The notes under the pieces were generated by a model, which was not told the DNA's origin, made no database searches, and was given only the letters and a program-made list of their open reading frames with translations. The position numbers and the translations under genes are program-made. A DNA stretch of 64,000 bases from assembly GCA_016647705.1 (NCBI GenBank), contig CM028338.1, positions 9,547,240 through 9,611,239 of the forward strand, in the 5' to 3' direction. Numbering within the stretch: position 1 is the stretch's first letter; the number at the start of each line of letters is the position of its first letter. Of the stretch, positions 11,870-22,199 are shown piece by piece. The DNA comes from Eucommia ulmoides (Eukaryota; Streptophyta; Magnoliopsida; Garryales; Eucommiaceae).

Positions 11870-12456
11870 TGTAAATTAAAAAAAAAAAAAACAAATTAAA
11901 ACAAATTATGCATAAGACTTAATGATTTATATATTCCAAGAACCTTGACTATCATGATTTTCACAAATATAAATAACATACCGGAATCTATAGCGATTTC
12001 TTCAATTAATCCTTGATCTGAAAGTGTAGAATTCTCCAGGAGATAAGTTTCTCTCTCTTAGCTCTTTCTCTTAAATGAAGAGTTGCATTCACACACAAAA
12101 TGATAGAAACTGTACAATGCTACTTATATGGGTAGAGAGATGACTTATTTTCTTTTGGTAACCGCCACTCCACTTCCCATCAAAGTAAGGAGTAAAGAGT
12201 AACCGTCACTTCACTTCCCGACGGTTTAGTAACTGCTACTCAACTTTCAATCAAGTTAAGGAGTAACCGTCACTCCACTTCCCGACGATTTAGTAACCGC
12301 TACTCCACCTCCCATCAAGTTAAGGTGTAAAATTAGGAAACTACTTCTCTCATTGTATCAACCAATATTCTAGAGATTAGATTAGATAACTTTATTTTAA
12401 CAAAAGACTAAAAATCATACATGTGTCATGTGTGACATTAAAAAATATAACTAACA
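11870..12456 (-). repeat. 5' LTR of the copia element
   Basis: 587 bp, with TGTAAATTAA / ACTAACA ends on the plus strand and the TSD AAGGA immediately outside. It carries the same U3 repeat block (12158-12330) and TATA-like box (about 12118-12128) as the partner LTR. Confidence 0.9.
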
Positions 12457-13086
12457 AAGGATTCATGGGAGGTGAGTAAATATAGTAATTAATTTGGATT
12501 ATCCAAAAGTTTATGAATTTACATCTTTTTCCTTGTGTTCTGTGCACCTTCATCAACACCAACTTCTACTACCTTCGATCCTGCAGCCTCAAATCCTACC
12601 ATTGTAAAAGAACCCACCACCAATGCAAAAAAAAAAAAAAGTGTACACTCTCTAAATGATAGAGAAAGAGCCGTGACAGAGAAAAAGATAGAGAGAGAGG
12701 TGGCGTTTCTCTCTTTATTCTCTCTTTAAAACCTCATTCTCTCTATTCTCTCTCTAAAATCGATTATGGGCCTTGGTGTTGGGGGAGTCTCGCGAAAGGC
12801 AAGACGGCGTTGGGGAAAGGGATAAAGAAGAAAAACGGATGAAGAATATGGTGCCGGAGGGATGTGAAGCTGGAAGACGGCAACAACAGAAAAAAAAAAT
12901 ACTTTTCTATTACTGAAGGACTGCATGTGCAAATCACATGACAAAAATCCGTCAAAGTTAGCTCTATTTTTCACAAAAGGGCCACATAAAAAATCGTGTG
13001 CAAATAAGAGGATCACATTAAAAAAAAAAATAGAGGATCACATAGAAAATATATTGCAAATCAGAGGACCAAATTTGTAATTTGCT

Positions 13087-14711
13087 CTTTGTTAAAAAGT
13101 TTCGAGAGCCACTTAAAAATAAATGGAAAAACTAATGAGCTTTGTGGTCTTTTGAAGTTAATTGGGGGATAAACAAGTCCATTTAACCATGACATAATAA
13201 TTTTTAAGGGTAAAATTGGTATTTACTATTGACAAAGAAATAAATGGTCTGCAATGTAAAATAATAAGGTATCTCATTGGTATTCCCTATAAAGGGTTCT
13301 CAATTGACAAGAGATGGCAAAAAAAAAAAATTACCTTTTAAAATTATATTAAAAATAAATAATAATGAAGGAAAAGCACATTTTAATCCCTTTACCTATT
13401 GACACATTTCTAAGTGGTGTCTCTCTGTTTGAGCGTTTTATTTTAAACTATTTATGTATCAGTACGTTTTCAAATAATCCTTTTGTCAAAAAATTCGTCA
13501 AAACTAACAGAATAGAATGACAAAATAGTCTTTTTATATATTTTTTATTTTTTAATGATTTTCTCTTTTTCTTTTTATTTTCATTTTTCTTTTTTCTTTT
13601 TTTTCTTCATCTTTCTCTCTCCCGCTCAACTCTCTTTCTCTTTCTCATTTCCTCTTTCTCCTTCTCCCTCTCCCTCTCCCTCCCTCCCTTTTCCCGTTGA
13701 AACCACCCCTGCTACAGGGGTGGAAAAAAAGTTAATTAAAATTAAAATAAGAAAGCAATTTAGTCTATTTCACCAAAACATTAGTTAAAAATTTTAATTT
13801 GATCCGATAGAAATAAGTAAAGTACAAATTTTGAATGTAAGAACATAAAATTATTCTAATAAAATAGAGGGAGGAAATAGACCCAACCCGATCCATTGTC
13901 TCCGGTAGTAATAAGTCGAAATATTTAGACCCATTAAAGATAGTCTACTTCTGAACGGTCTTTCTCCATCCAGCCTGTGGACGCTCGATCAGATTAATCC
14001 ACTCACTACTGGCCCCACAACATATGGAACCTGCTTGGTTGACCCAATCTAGGCTTTGTAGCCCATCTACAAACTCTAGTGCCTAAAATTTAAAAAATAA
14101 GAGGTTTTTGGGCTAACCGTACACAAAATTAACATTTTAGTCCATGCAATTCACACATTACAATAAATATTTTAAAAATTTTAAGTTATTGTCAAAATTT
14201 CAAAACTCATTGTACGTTATAAATTCCAAAGTTATTGTCAAAAGTCCGAAAAAACACTGAATTTAATTTTTTTTTATATGCATCTAAAAAAGTGTCCAAA
14301 CCAATAGAATAACCACAAAACAGAAAAGAAAAGAAAAATGAGAGAATAATATATTTTTATTTATTGTGAAAGAAAAATTATTTTCTTAGTATTATTTGGT
14401 TATGAAAGAAAAATGAAAGGAAATAAAATAATTCAATTTAATTTATTATTTTACCCTCATATATTACAAAAAATAAACTAAAGATTTTTATATTAAGGGT
14501 ATAACTATAATTTTATTATCTTCTTGTAAAAACTCCCTCTCATTTTCCTTCCAAATTAGTGTGGAAAAAAAATTGCTTAAGAAATTGTATATTTTCCTTA
14601 CTATTTTTTTTACTCCCATTTTTACTCCATTCCAAATAAGTTTTCATTTTTTTTTCTCTACCCATACAAATGCACCCTTGGTTCGCCTCCATCATCATAA
14701 TTAGCCTTTAT
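13087..14711. other. Intergenic DNA with a long polypyrimidine tract
   Basis: No gene recognised. From about 13548 to 13695 the plus strand is almost only C and T, ending in (CTCCCT)n-like units; a methionine-initiated frame across it is an artefact of composition. A segment at 13885-14090 is less AT-rich and lacks a clear frame. 14330-14660 contains GAAAGAAAA-rich and complementary TTTTC-rich stretches that may belong to a decayed inverted-repeat element. Confidence 0.5.
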
Positions 14712-15232
14712 TAGGGGTGTGCAACAGATCGGTCCAACCCTCCAAAACTGTCCAAACCGCCTAAATAGCAATGCAAAAAACTTGTCCCAATACTAATCTG
14801 CACATTGCGTGGGTCATAAACTTTGAAACCCCGCATACGAATAGGCGGGTTATGATTTGGTCCATTTTGTTACGGGTTCAACCTGCCTGCCAAGTATAAC
14901 ACAAAAGAATGTTATTTTGTGATGATATAAATAATATCTAAGTTGTTGCCTACGGTTTCTATCTGTTCCAACCACCATCGATTATTCCTCTTGTATCATG
15001 TTCTTTTCGTTCTTCTTAAATCCTAATTCATTCTTCGCCTTTGTGAAAATTTCTTCCTAAATTAATTCGCCGTCTTGGGCGATCTATGGTTATCCCAACC
15101 TGCACACTCCAACTCGCCACAACTCGCACATCATTGGGCGATCCACAATTCAAACTAGCCCAACCCGCTTAATTTTGATTTGGTCTGCAATTTTGGTCCA
15201 AACCGCCTCAAATCACCCATTGCACACCTCTA
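14712..15232. mobile_element. Non-autonomous hAT-type transposon (521 bp)
   Basis: The ends are TAGGGGTGTGCAA (14712) and the complement of TAGAGGTGTGCAA (15232), a 13-bp terminal inverted repeat with one mismatch. It is flanked by 8-bp repeats GCCTTTAT (14704-14711) and GCCATTAT (15233-15240), one mismatch, which is the TSD length of hAT elements. The interior has several CCAACCCGC / GGCGGGTT-type words near both ends and no transposase. Confidence 0.78.
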
Positions 15233-15274
15233 GCCATTATCACTAAAATTGGCATACAATGTCTTAAGGGTTAA

Positions 15275-16770
15275 TACCACTTACACCCCCTTAACTCTTT
15301 TGATATTCCACATACACCTTCTAACTTTCCAAACTACCACGGGAACCCCCTGCCGGAGTAATTTTTAACTAAATCACCATTTTACCCTTACTAACCCTAA
15401 CATTAAAAATAGAAAAAATAGAAAATAATATGGGTTGTGCAATTACCAACATACCCTCAGTCCATTTCTCTTTTTTTCACCTTTTTTTTATGCTCATCTC
15501 TTCTTCTTTGTTTCTTTACACCACCGACGAACCAAACATCACAGCACTACCACCGAACGAAACCACACCACCATCTCTACCATTGTCGAACCAAACACCA
15601 TCTCCACCAACGCCAAGCACCACCGTCGTTTCTTCATCTTTTACTACCTTCTTCATCTTTCACTACCTCTCCCACCAGACCACTGCCATTAGAGATGGAT
15701 GGCCAAAGACATATGTAAATTAGAAGCCACAACACATAGTAGAAATTCGTTCGTGAAGGCACCAGAATAGGAGTTGCTCCGTTCGACACCATCGCTGTGA
15801 ATTCTTGCTCAATTTGTAGATTCCAGCAATCACTGAAGAGACATTCATGCGTTGCTCATGGAATCTGTATCAATTGATCAATAAATTGGAAGCTGAAGAA
15901 GAGAGAGAAGACGACGAGGACGACAAATTCGTCGCGCTTAATTATTTTTTTTGGATTTGAATTGCATTTTGAAAGCCCTAAGAGTTGATAATGATCATTT
16001 TTCTTTTGTGCCTAAATTCGAAAACTCTAAGTGGTGGAAATGGTAGATCTGAGAGGGGAAAAGGTTTTTCTTTGGCAGAGCGGTGATGTTCAGTTCAATC
16101 AATGGTGTTGTTCAGTAGTGGTGGTGTTCAATTTGATGGTGTTGTTGTTTATTTTGGTGGTGGTGTTCGCTTTGGTGGTGTTGTTTTGTGGTGTTGTTCA
16201 TTTTAGTGGTGTTGTTCGGCGGTATTGATGTTCGTTTTGGTGGTGTTTAATTGTGGAGGTGTTCTTTTGTTGAAGTCCCTGGTAGTAGTAGTGGTGGTAT
16301 TCCTTTGGTGTTCGGCGGTGGTAGTGTTCAGCGATGGTGGTGTTCAGTTAGGCGGTGGTTCGGCGGTGATGTTGTTCTAGGGTAGTGGTGTTCGATTTTT
16401 CGGTTGTGTCCTACGGTGGTGGTTTTGGTAGTGTTCGACGACGAGCCAATGACCAGATGTGGTGGACTTGGGGAGGATGTGGTGGTGGTAGGGATTTGGG
16501 TTGGAAACATGATGAAACGTTGGAAGTTTTAGGGCTCTAATTACAATATGCATCCTGAAAGTTTTATGAAGTTTTATTTTGAATCATTACATTTAATACA
16601 TGGGTAATACAATTATTTTACTTGGTCAATAAATTAGACTTTTGACTTTCAAAGGGTATTTTCAGAATAAAAAATGAACAAGGCGTCTCGGTGTCCTTTG
16701 ACTAAATAGTTCAAGGGGTCTCCCATGTATTTTTTAAAGTTGGAGGGATTCCCATAGCACAGTCACTATC
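15275..16770. mobile_element. Foldback or MULE-like element with minisatellite arms (candidate)
   Basis: A C/A-rich stretch on the left (15515-15690, words CACCACCGACGAACC, CACCATCTCCACC) is complementary in character to a G/T-rich stretch on the right (16080-16500, words GGTGGTGTTCG, GGCGGTGGTAG), giving a long imperfect inverted repeat. Outer flanks at 15280-15350 and 16680-16760 share CCCCTTAACT/CCCCTTGAACT-type words in inverted order. No TSD was recognised. Frames of 85-97 residues over the left arm are low-complexity and were not called. Confidence 0.4.
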
Positions 16771-16789
16771 CCACTAATCAATCAACTTA

Positions 16790-18385
16790 TCATATATACC
16801 CCCCCTCAATTCACAATACAAGTTCGGTTGTCAAAAACATTCATCCCTCTCACCAGAATTCCAAAAAACCTAACCTAAACATTCAGCGGCTTTCTTCCCT
16901 CGTTAATGGCAGAAAAGGCTGATTCGAAGCACTCACCATAAAAAAATAATAATAATAAATAAATAAATAAAAGAATAAAAGAATCATGAATATTCAGTTA
17001 ACACAATCACTGGTTAATATTCAAAATTTATTAGTGCTCTGTGTAATTTCGCAATCGTTTTTTGCTCAATTGATGAACATTCAAAAATGATAGTGATGAA
17101 ATATTCAGCTTATATAATCACAGTTCTAATGTTCAAAATTGTTAATGTGTTGTTCAATTATGAATGTTCATACCTTATCAGTGAAAATTGCAGTAATTAA
17201 ATTACATGTAAATGTGTCCCCCCCTCGTGGTGAATGTTGTTTAAGGCGTGTTGTAGTATGAATATCCATATTTATGTTGCAAGAAAACTGATTAGGTAAT
17301 TTGTGAACGTTAAAATCTTTTAATTGCTTCTATGAATAACCATTACAATGTTAATGTATAGAAACATTTAGTCCATACATTCACGGTTTGAATGTTCACA
17401 AAGAACAACAAAAAATCAACAAAAAAAAAAAAAAACATTCACAACTAATAAACAATAGCTCCACCAAAATTCAAAACAAATCAAAACAGTTCCACCCAAA
17501 AAAATTGATCTAAACATTCGCAAAGAACAAGAAAAATCAACAAAACAAATATTCGTAAATGAATCAATAATTCCACCAAAATCAACAAAACCAAATAAAT
17601 CAAAACAAATATGAACCAAACGTTCACAAAACAAAATGCAACCAATATTCACCAAAAATCACTTAAACAAAATCAACACAAAACAATATCAACATTCATG
17701 AAAAACAAGATCCGAGATCACAACGAACATGCACCAAAACCCAATCAATATGAATATTCACTGAGAAATCATCAAAAAGAATATTCACTATGAATAAACC
17801 CAAAAACTCTCACAAACCATCGAAATTGCGATAGAAAAATACTTCGATCAGAGCCAAACCGTCGAAATCGCGATGGAAAAATGCTTTGATCCTGATTTAG
17901 CAGAAGCGACACCCTTTTCAAAGTGAAAGATCTAGTTGTTAAACTTAGATTGAATTTGATAGCAACAAAATCTATGATCCATGTCGTCGTTTTTAACTGC
18001 CAACGAAAATCGCAACAGAGGTTTGCGACGATCAATCGTCGTTTTCAACAAAATATATGTTGAGGAAGTAGGCAACAAAGTTGCAAATCGATTTCAGGAA
18101 GTTGAGGATTGGGACTAGGGTTTGGTGTTTGATGAACGCACGAAGAGGAATGGGCATATAGAGATAGAGAAATGAGTGAGATTAAGGAGGTCGGAGGGGA
18201 GAGAAAGACGACGAAGAGGATGAGCATGATGGGAGAGAAATAGAGGTCGCCTTATTTTTGTGCACAGCGGTGGAGGCGTGGAGAGGTGGTCTAAAGAGAC
18301 AGGAAGATAAAATAGAGAATTAGGGTTAGATGATTTAAAATTTATATATATAAGGGTAATTATGTCTTTTTACTATCTGCAAAAT
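16790..18385. other. Low-complexity intergenic DNA, possible decayed element
   Basis: No gene recognised. 16980-17350 is rich in ATTCA/TGAAT and GTTCA words; 17398-17770 is A/C-rich and almost free of G on the plus strand, with repeated ACATTCAC and AATCAACAAAA words. 17800-18300 is more balanced in composition and G/A-rich toward its end (GGGAGAGAAAGACGACG), resembling the genic-like interiors of the MULEs in this window. The change to plastid-like sequence comes at about 18390. Confidence 0.4.
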
Positions 18386-18667
18386 ATTAAATATTAATAA
18401 TGTTTTGATAAAGAACTAAATAACAACCTTTTAGCTTGAAAGATTTATTGAGGAGACAGAGTGTGAATTTTGCTTTAAACACTAAAAAACCCTTTTCAAA
18501 AACAGCATCAGAAAAAAAATAGAAGGGACTTTTTTGAAATAGCAGAAAAATAAATATGTTTTGTCTGTTAAACGAATCTTCAGAATTCAATGGGATTCCT
18601 TGTCTAATTCGAGATAAAGGTCCCATTGAGTCCTTACGCTTTCATATTTACAACTAAATTCATCTGA

Positions 18668-18793
18668 TTACGACATAGATGAACCCTATTTGGAATATGA
18701 ACCATAAAAGAAAATACCTATTAAACCGATCATAAGAATACCAGTTACAGTAGCTATTATCCAAAGAGGAATCCTTTCAGTAGTATCAGCCAT
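18668..18793 (-). pseudogene. psbJ: psbJ (photosystem II protein J), plastid-derived pseudogene
   Basis: The frame starts at 18793 and reads [20 protein letters not shown] followed by the IFFYGSYS membrane part, matching plastid psbJ (about 40 residues, one transmembrane helix, photosystem II assembly). A TAG at 18686-18688 stops the frame six residues before the normal end, and the normal stop position has changed. It is downstream of psbL, as in the plastid operon. Not expected to function in the nucleus. Confidence 0.88.
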
Positions 18794-18967
18794 TCACCCC
18801 GCTCCCTCCACATTTCATCAAGTGGTCGTGCTAGAGACATAAACCGTCATGGATAATTATGAGAGATGGGATCCTTCCGAATAGGCTAAGAGAATGTCTA
18901 GAATGATTATTCGATTCGAATTACTTATTAGAATTCTAATTCTCTTTTTTTTTTTTTTTCCTTAATT

Positions 18968-19084
18968 TCAATTGAATAAATAATTGAAAAATAAAACAAC
19001 AAGTACAAAGATGAGTAATAATCTTTAGTAGAGCCTGGTACAATTCAATTCAACATTTTGTTTGTTCGAGTTTGATTGTGTCAT
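18968..19084 (-). pseudogene. psbL: psbL (photosystem II protein L), plastid-derived pseudogene
   Basis: 117 bp, the exact length of plastid psbL (38 codons plus stop). It begins [14 protein letters not shown] and ends LFFNYLFN. There is a stop at codon 20 (TAA at the usual tryptophan TGG), and several other substitutions. The start codon is ATG. It lies between psbF and psbJ with operon-like spacing. Confidence 0.88.
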
Positions 19085-19106
19085 AGCGATATAATTTAGA
19101 TTTGGT

Positions 19107-19222
19107 TTATCATTGGATGAACTGCATTGCAGATATTGGCCCAAAAAAATGGTAGGTACCGCTAGGCCATGAACAACCAACCATCGTACTGTAAAGATTG
19201 GATACTTTCAATCTATAGTCAT
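19107..19222 (-). pseudogene. psbF: psbF (cytochrome b559 beta subunit), plastid-derived pseudogene
   Basis: Starts [20 protein letters not shown], where the histidine of VHGL is the haem ligand known for this family. Codon 5 is a stop (TGA for the usual CGA), and the segment is 116 bp rather than 120, so the frame is also shifted near GGCCAATAT. The end (CAGTTCATCCAATGATAA) matches the normal C-terminus apart from a CGA-to-TGA change. It begins 9 bases after the psbE stop, as in plastomes. Confidence 0.87.
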
Positions 19223-19231
19223 TAGGGCCTC

Positions 19232-19483
19232 CTAAAAAGATTTACTAAATTCATCGAGTTGCTCCAAAGGATCAAAACGATAAGTTATTAATGGAATTCT
19301 TTGTCGACTCTCTGTGAAATACTCGTTTGGTCGAGGGCATCCAAACACATCGTAAGCTAAACCGGTGTTGACGCATAACTAACTCGCAATGAATAGGAAA
19401 GTTATAGTAATACTATGAATGACCTAGTATCAAATAATGGTAATAATATCAGCAAAAGAATGTTCTCTTGTGCTTCCAGACAT
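19232..19483 (-). pseudogene. psbE: psbE (cytochrome b559 alpha subunit), plastid-derived pseudogene
   Basis: 252 bp, the exact full length of plastid psbE (83 codons plus stop), with no net indel. It begins MSGSTREHSFADIIT, and later has [18 protein letters not shown] and [13 protein letters not shown]. Stops interrupt the first third (for example where the usual arginine and tryptophan codons lie). First gene of the psbE-F-L-J group on the minus strand. The upstream sequence keeps plastid-like character to about 19530. Confidence 0.9.
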
Positions 19484-19597
19484 ACTAAGCTCCACATATT
19501 CTTGTACAGTTAAAAGGGATTGATTCCGTAAAAGATAAGATCATTAAATGAAAATTTATTGTTCTTTCTTTGTTAAATCATCACTATTGTACCGAGG

Positions 19598-19669
19598 GAG
19601 TCCATTGTCTAATGGATAGGATAGAGGTCTTCTAAACCTTTGGCATGGGTTCAAATCCTATTGGACGCA
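19598..19669 (+). tRNA. trnR-UCU: trnR-UCU, plastid-derived tRNA-Arg(UCU) copy
   Basis: 72 bases without an encoded CCA. The anticodon arm reads GGTCTTCTAAACC with anticodon TCT, the T arm GGTTCAAATCC and the acceptor 3' strand GGACGC plus A. The acceptor 5' strand is GAGTCC where plastid copies have GCGTCC, leaving one mispair at position 2. Sequence is otherwise close to the plastid gene. It lies tail-to-tail with atpA, as in plastomes. Probably not functional in the nucleus, although the fold is otherwise kept. Confidence 0.85.
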
Positions 19670-19829
19670 ATTTCTTTCCATATATTTTTCTAGATTTCGA
19701 TATCAATAAAGACGCTTTCAATAATTTGAATTGGAGCCGCTGGATTCCTAAATCATTTATGAATGATTCATAAATATGAAAAAATGAAAAATATAGCAGA
19801 ATAATATAACATTAAGATCAATTTCTTTA

Positions 19830-20955
19830 TGCTTGTTCCTTAAGTATAAAGCATTCTAGCTTTTCCTAAATAGCTTCTTTCAAAAAGGCTTTTGTTTCTT
19901 TGGTAAAGGTCTTAGTAGAAGATATGATTTCTTAGAACCGAGACTTATTATCTTTTAAGTAAGTACGTAAATCAACAAGAAATGCGCTTACCTGTCCAAT
20001 TTATAATGAAGCTAGATAGCCATTTGTTCTAGTATAAATAGTAATTATCTAGTTTTCGATCGTGAGAGGTTCTAATTGAGATTGTTTGAGCAATTCAGGT
20101 AATCATCGACCTCTTGCCAATTGCTTTTGAGTGGCTTTATCAAGATCATAAGCAAATTGTGCAAAGGCTTCTAGTTTTGTGAATTGCGCCAGTTCTAATT
20201 TTAACCTTTTTCATGGCCTTAATTTGAGCCGCAGACCCCACTCGGAAAATAGAGATACCCACACTAATAGCAGGTCTCATTCCAGCATTGAAGAGATCAG
20301 CAGATAAAAATGCTTGTCCATCTATAATGGAAATTACATTAGTAGGAATATAAGCCGAAACATCTCCATATTGAATTTCAACTATTGGTAAAGTAGTCAT
20401 ACTTCATTCACCTAAACTAGAACTTGATTTAGTGGCTCTTTCCAAAAGGCGTGAATGCAAATAAAAAATCTCTCAGATAAGCTTCACGACCAAGAGGTCT
20501 TCTTAATAAAAGAGACATTTATCCATAAGCTTGTGCTTGTTTGGAGGGATCATCATAAATGATTAAAGTGTGTCATTCGCGATACATAAAATATTCAACC
20601 AGGGATGCTCCTATATAAGGGACGAGGTATTGTAATGTAGCGGGGGAATCCGCCGTTTCGGCTAGCACAATAGTGTATTGCATCACTCCTTTTTCCTAGA
20701 GAGCAGTCACTATCTGAGCCACTAAAGATGTATTTTTACCAATAGGTACATAAACACATATTACATTTTGACCTTGTTGATTGAGAATTGTATATACAAC
20801 TAGTGTTGTTTTACCAGTTTGTCTGTCCCCAATAATTAATTCTCGTTAACCACATCCTATATGGATCATCAAATCAATAGCAATAAGATCCGTTTAAAGA
20901 GGCTCATATACGAATCCTACATAAGTGGGACAAATGCTTATTTGTTGTTGTTGTT
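19830..20955 (-). pseudogene. atpA: atpA (plastid ATP synthase alpha subunit), 3' two thirds, pseudogene
   Basis: Read on the minus strand, it contains [13 protein letters not shown] (P-loop), [50 protein letters not shown] and, at 20400-20280, [20 protein letters not shown] and [12 protein letters not shown], in the right order. This covers roughly residue 165 to the C-terminus of the about 507-residue alpha subunit; the N-terminal third is absent. Stops and frameshifts are scattered, including inside the P-loop neighbourhood and after IKAMK. Beyond 20955 there is a TTG repeat and non-plastid sequence, so the insertion breakpoint is there. Confidence 0.88.
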
Positions 20956-21641
20956 GTCGAGTTTGTGTTGAATTACATGAACAAAATAATTGCTAAAATT
21001 TTGATTTTCTGATTTTGAGTTATAGTGCAGTTGCATTCATGGATTCTTCCCAAATTACTGCTTTTGTTCTGTGGCTATTCTCAGATTTTTGTTCCCTAAT
21101 GTCTATGTTTGTTCCCATATTTCTGTATTGTTGTTCCCAGATTTTTTATGAGTAGTTTGTGATTCTATTCACACATTTTTTTACTGTTCTGTTTTTCTTC
21201 CAAAGTTTCAATTCACATGTTATTTTTAACCATTTCATTCAGCTGCAATATTGAAAAAAAATTATGCATCAATTTGTTCAAAAATGCAGAGCCAAGAACC
21301 TCAGGAACGCCTTGAGATGTAGGCTCTTCCTTTGGAACCTTAGGAACTCTTGGAATTTTGCCAAGTACAAATTTATAGCAGATTCATTTTTGTCTAGCTC
21401 TTTATCTACTTCTGATGCAAATAGATGTGCTTATGGTATTAAATAAGTGTTCATTGTGCTTAATTGTTGTTGGTTGTATTTATAGTGTCGTGTTATTACA
21501 AAATAGGAGTTGAGAATTTAGAATGTCATATAAATAAAAGCAATTATGTCAAAAAAAAAAAAAAATTATACATTATTTATTGGTTATGTTCAATTATAAT
21601 ATAGAATATAAATAATTTTTTTTTAAAAAAAAAAATTGTAT
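20956..21641. other. Intergenic DNA, no gene recognised
   Basis: Begins with (TTG)n next to the plastid block. A 60-residue frame at 21264-21446 has a less biased composition (LRNALRCRLFLWNLRNSW) but no recognised domain, no neighbours to support it, and could be chance or a captured antisense fragment. Confidence 0.4.
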
Positions 21642-22022
21642 TTTAATTCTTATTAAAAAAAATAAGATTAAATTCATTATTTGTCTCAAGTACTATATTT
21701 ATCCATCTATATTATTATCTAGGTGATTTTATTTTTTTTTTCTTATTAAAAAAATAAGATTAAATTCATTATTTGTCTCAAGTACTATATTTATCCATCT
21801 ATATTATTATCTAGGTGATTTTTTATTTTTTATTTTTCTTAATAAACAAGTATTTTTGTACTTTGATTTCATAAATCTATCATTAAACCAAATGGAATAG
21901 AATATAAATGATTTTAAAAAAATTGTATTTTTATTCTTATTAAAAAATAAGAATAAATTCATTATTTGTGTCAAGTATTATATTTATTCATCGATATTTT
22001 CTATATAGGTGATTCTTTAATT
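21642..22022. repeat. Three copies of an AT-rich ~90-bp repeat
   Basis: Copies at about 21642-21731, 21740-21826 and 21930-22021 share TTCTTATTAAAAAA, TAAATTCATTATTTGT and a TAGGTGATT end. The first two are nearly identical; the third is more diverged and set apart by about 100 bases, so a recent duplication followed an older one. Confidence 0.75.
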
Positions 22023-22199
22023 TTTTTTCTTATTAAAAAATATTTTTTTACTTTGACTTCTTCCATGCCTTTCTGTCATAATCGTTTTTGCGGTTGTGGT
22101 TTTGTTCGATCAGACTGTGGTCAAGTGCCTATATCCTAGTAAAGTTGTTGGTGAGGATCTGGGTGATTTGCATCCTGTTGTTCGTTGTTTACCCAAGCG

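Larger units (their letters stand above)
5940..12456 (-). mobile_element. Ty1/copia LTR retrotransposon, both LTRs present
   Basis: A 6.5 kb element with LTRs at 11870-12456 (5') and 5940-6540 (3'), flanked by a perfect 5-bp TSD AAGGA (5935-5939 and 12457-12461). Reading the minus strand, the order is 5' LTR, tRNA-Met primer site, gag, GAG-pre-integrase, integrase, reverse transcriptase, RNase H, 3' LTR: the Ty1/copia order. The LTRs differ at roughly one base in ten by hand count over about 260 bases, so the insertion is old. Protein regions are broken, with several breaks. It inserted into the MULE-like element. Confidence 0.92.
5350..13086. mobile_element. Mutator-like element (MULE), split by a copia insertion; possible Pack-MULE
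   Basis: Sequences at 5350-5500 (plus) and 12725-12890 (minus) match each other in inverted orientation (shared words CTTCACATCCC, TTCTTCATCC, CGAGACTCCCCCAA, AAGGCCCA), so they form the inner terminal inverted repeats of one element. The right arm extends to 13086 and its outer part (GGACCAAATTTGTAATTTG) belongs to the same family as the complete MULE at 39648-41373. The left outer arm is lost or diverged and no TSD was found. Between the arms, 5500-5930 and 12462-12725 are of higher complexity than the surroundings, with an ATG exon-like stretch followed by a GTAAGT at about 5713 and a CTCTTTCAG at about 5841, suggesting captured genic sequence. Apart from the copia insertion the element is about 1.2 kb. 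Confidence 0.6.
18390..20955. other. Nuclear plastid DNA insertion (NUPT), mosaic of two plastome regions
   Basis: Two plastid blocks lie side by side. Block 1 (about 18390-19540) holds psbJ, psbL, psbF and psbE in the order and spacing of the plastid operon, plus downstream spacer. Block 2 (about 19590-20955) holds trnR-UCU and a large 3' part of atpA, facing each other as in plastomes. In standard land-plant plastomes these blocks are tens of kilobases apart, so the join between about 19540 and 19590 is not a plain copy of one plastome segment. All protein genes carry stops or indels, so the insertion is old. The outer limits are set where recognisable plastid sequence fades. Confidence 0.85.

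Noticed and set aside
12535-12729. 64-residue plus-strand frame as a host gene exon
   Set aside because: Half of it is an A-run and purine repeat, and it lies between MULE arms; kept only as possible captured sequence.
13885-14090. Possible decayed host exon with normal base composition
   Set aside because: Neither strand gives a frame of useful length or a recognisable protein; too weak to call.
15430-15723. Three overlapping 85-97-residue plus-strand frames
   Set aside because: They are the three phases of a C/A-rich arm of a foldback-like element, with no domain and no support for a start.
18671-19483. Functional nuclear copies of photosystem II subunits
   Set aside because: psbE, psbF, psbL and psbJ all have stops or indels and no added transit peptide; they are plastid-derived pseudogenes.
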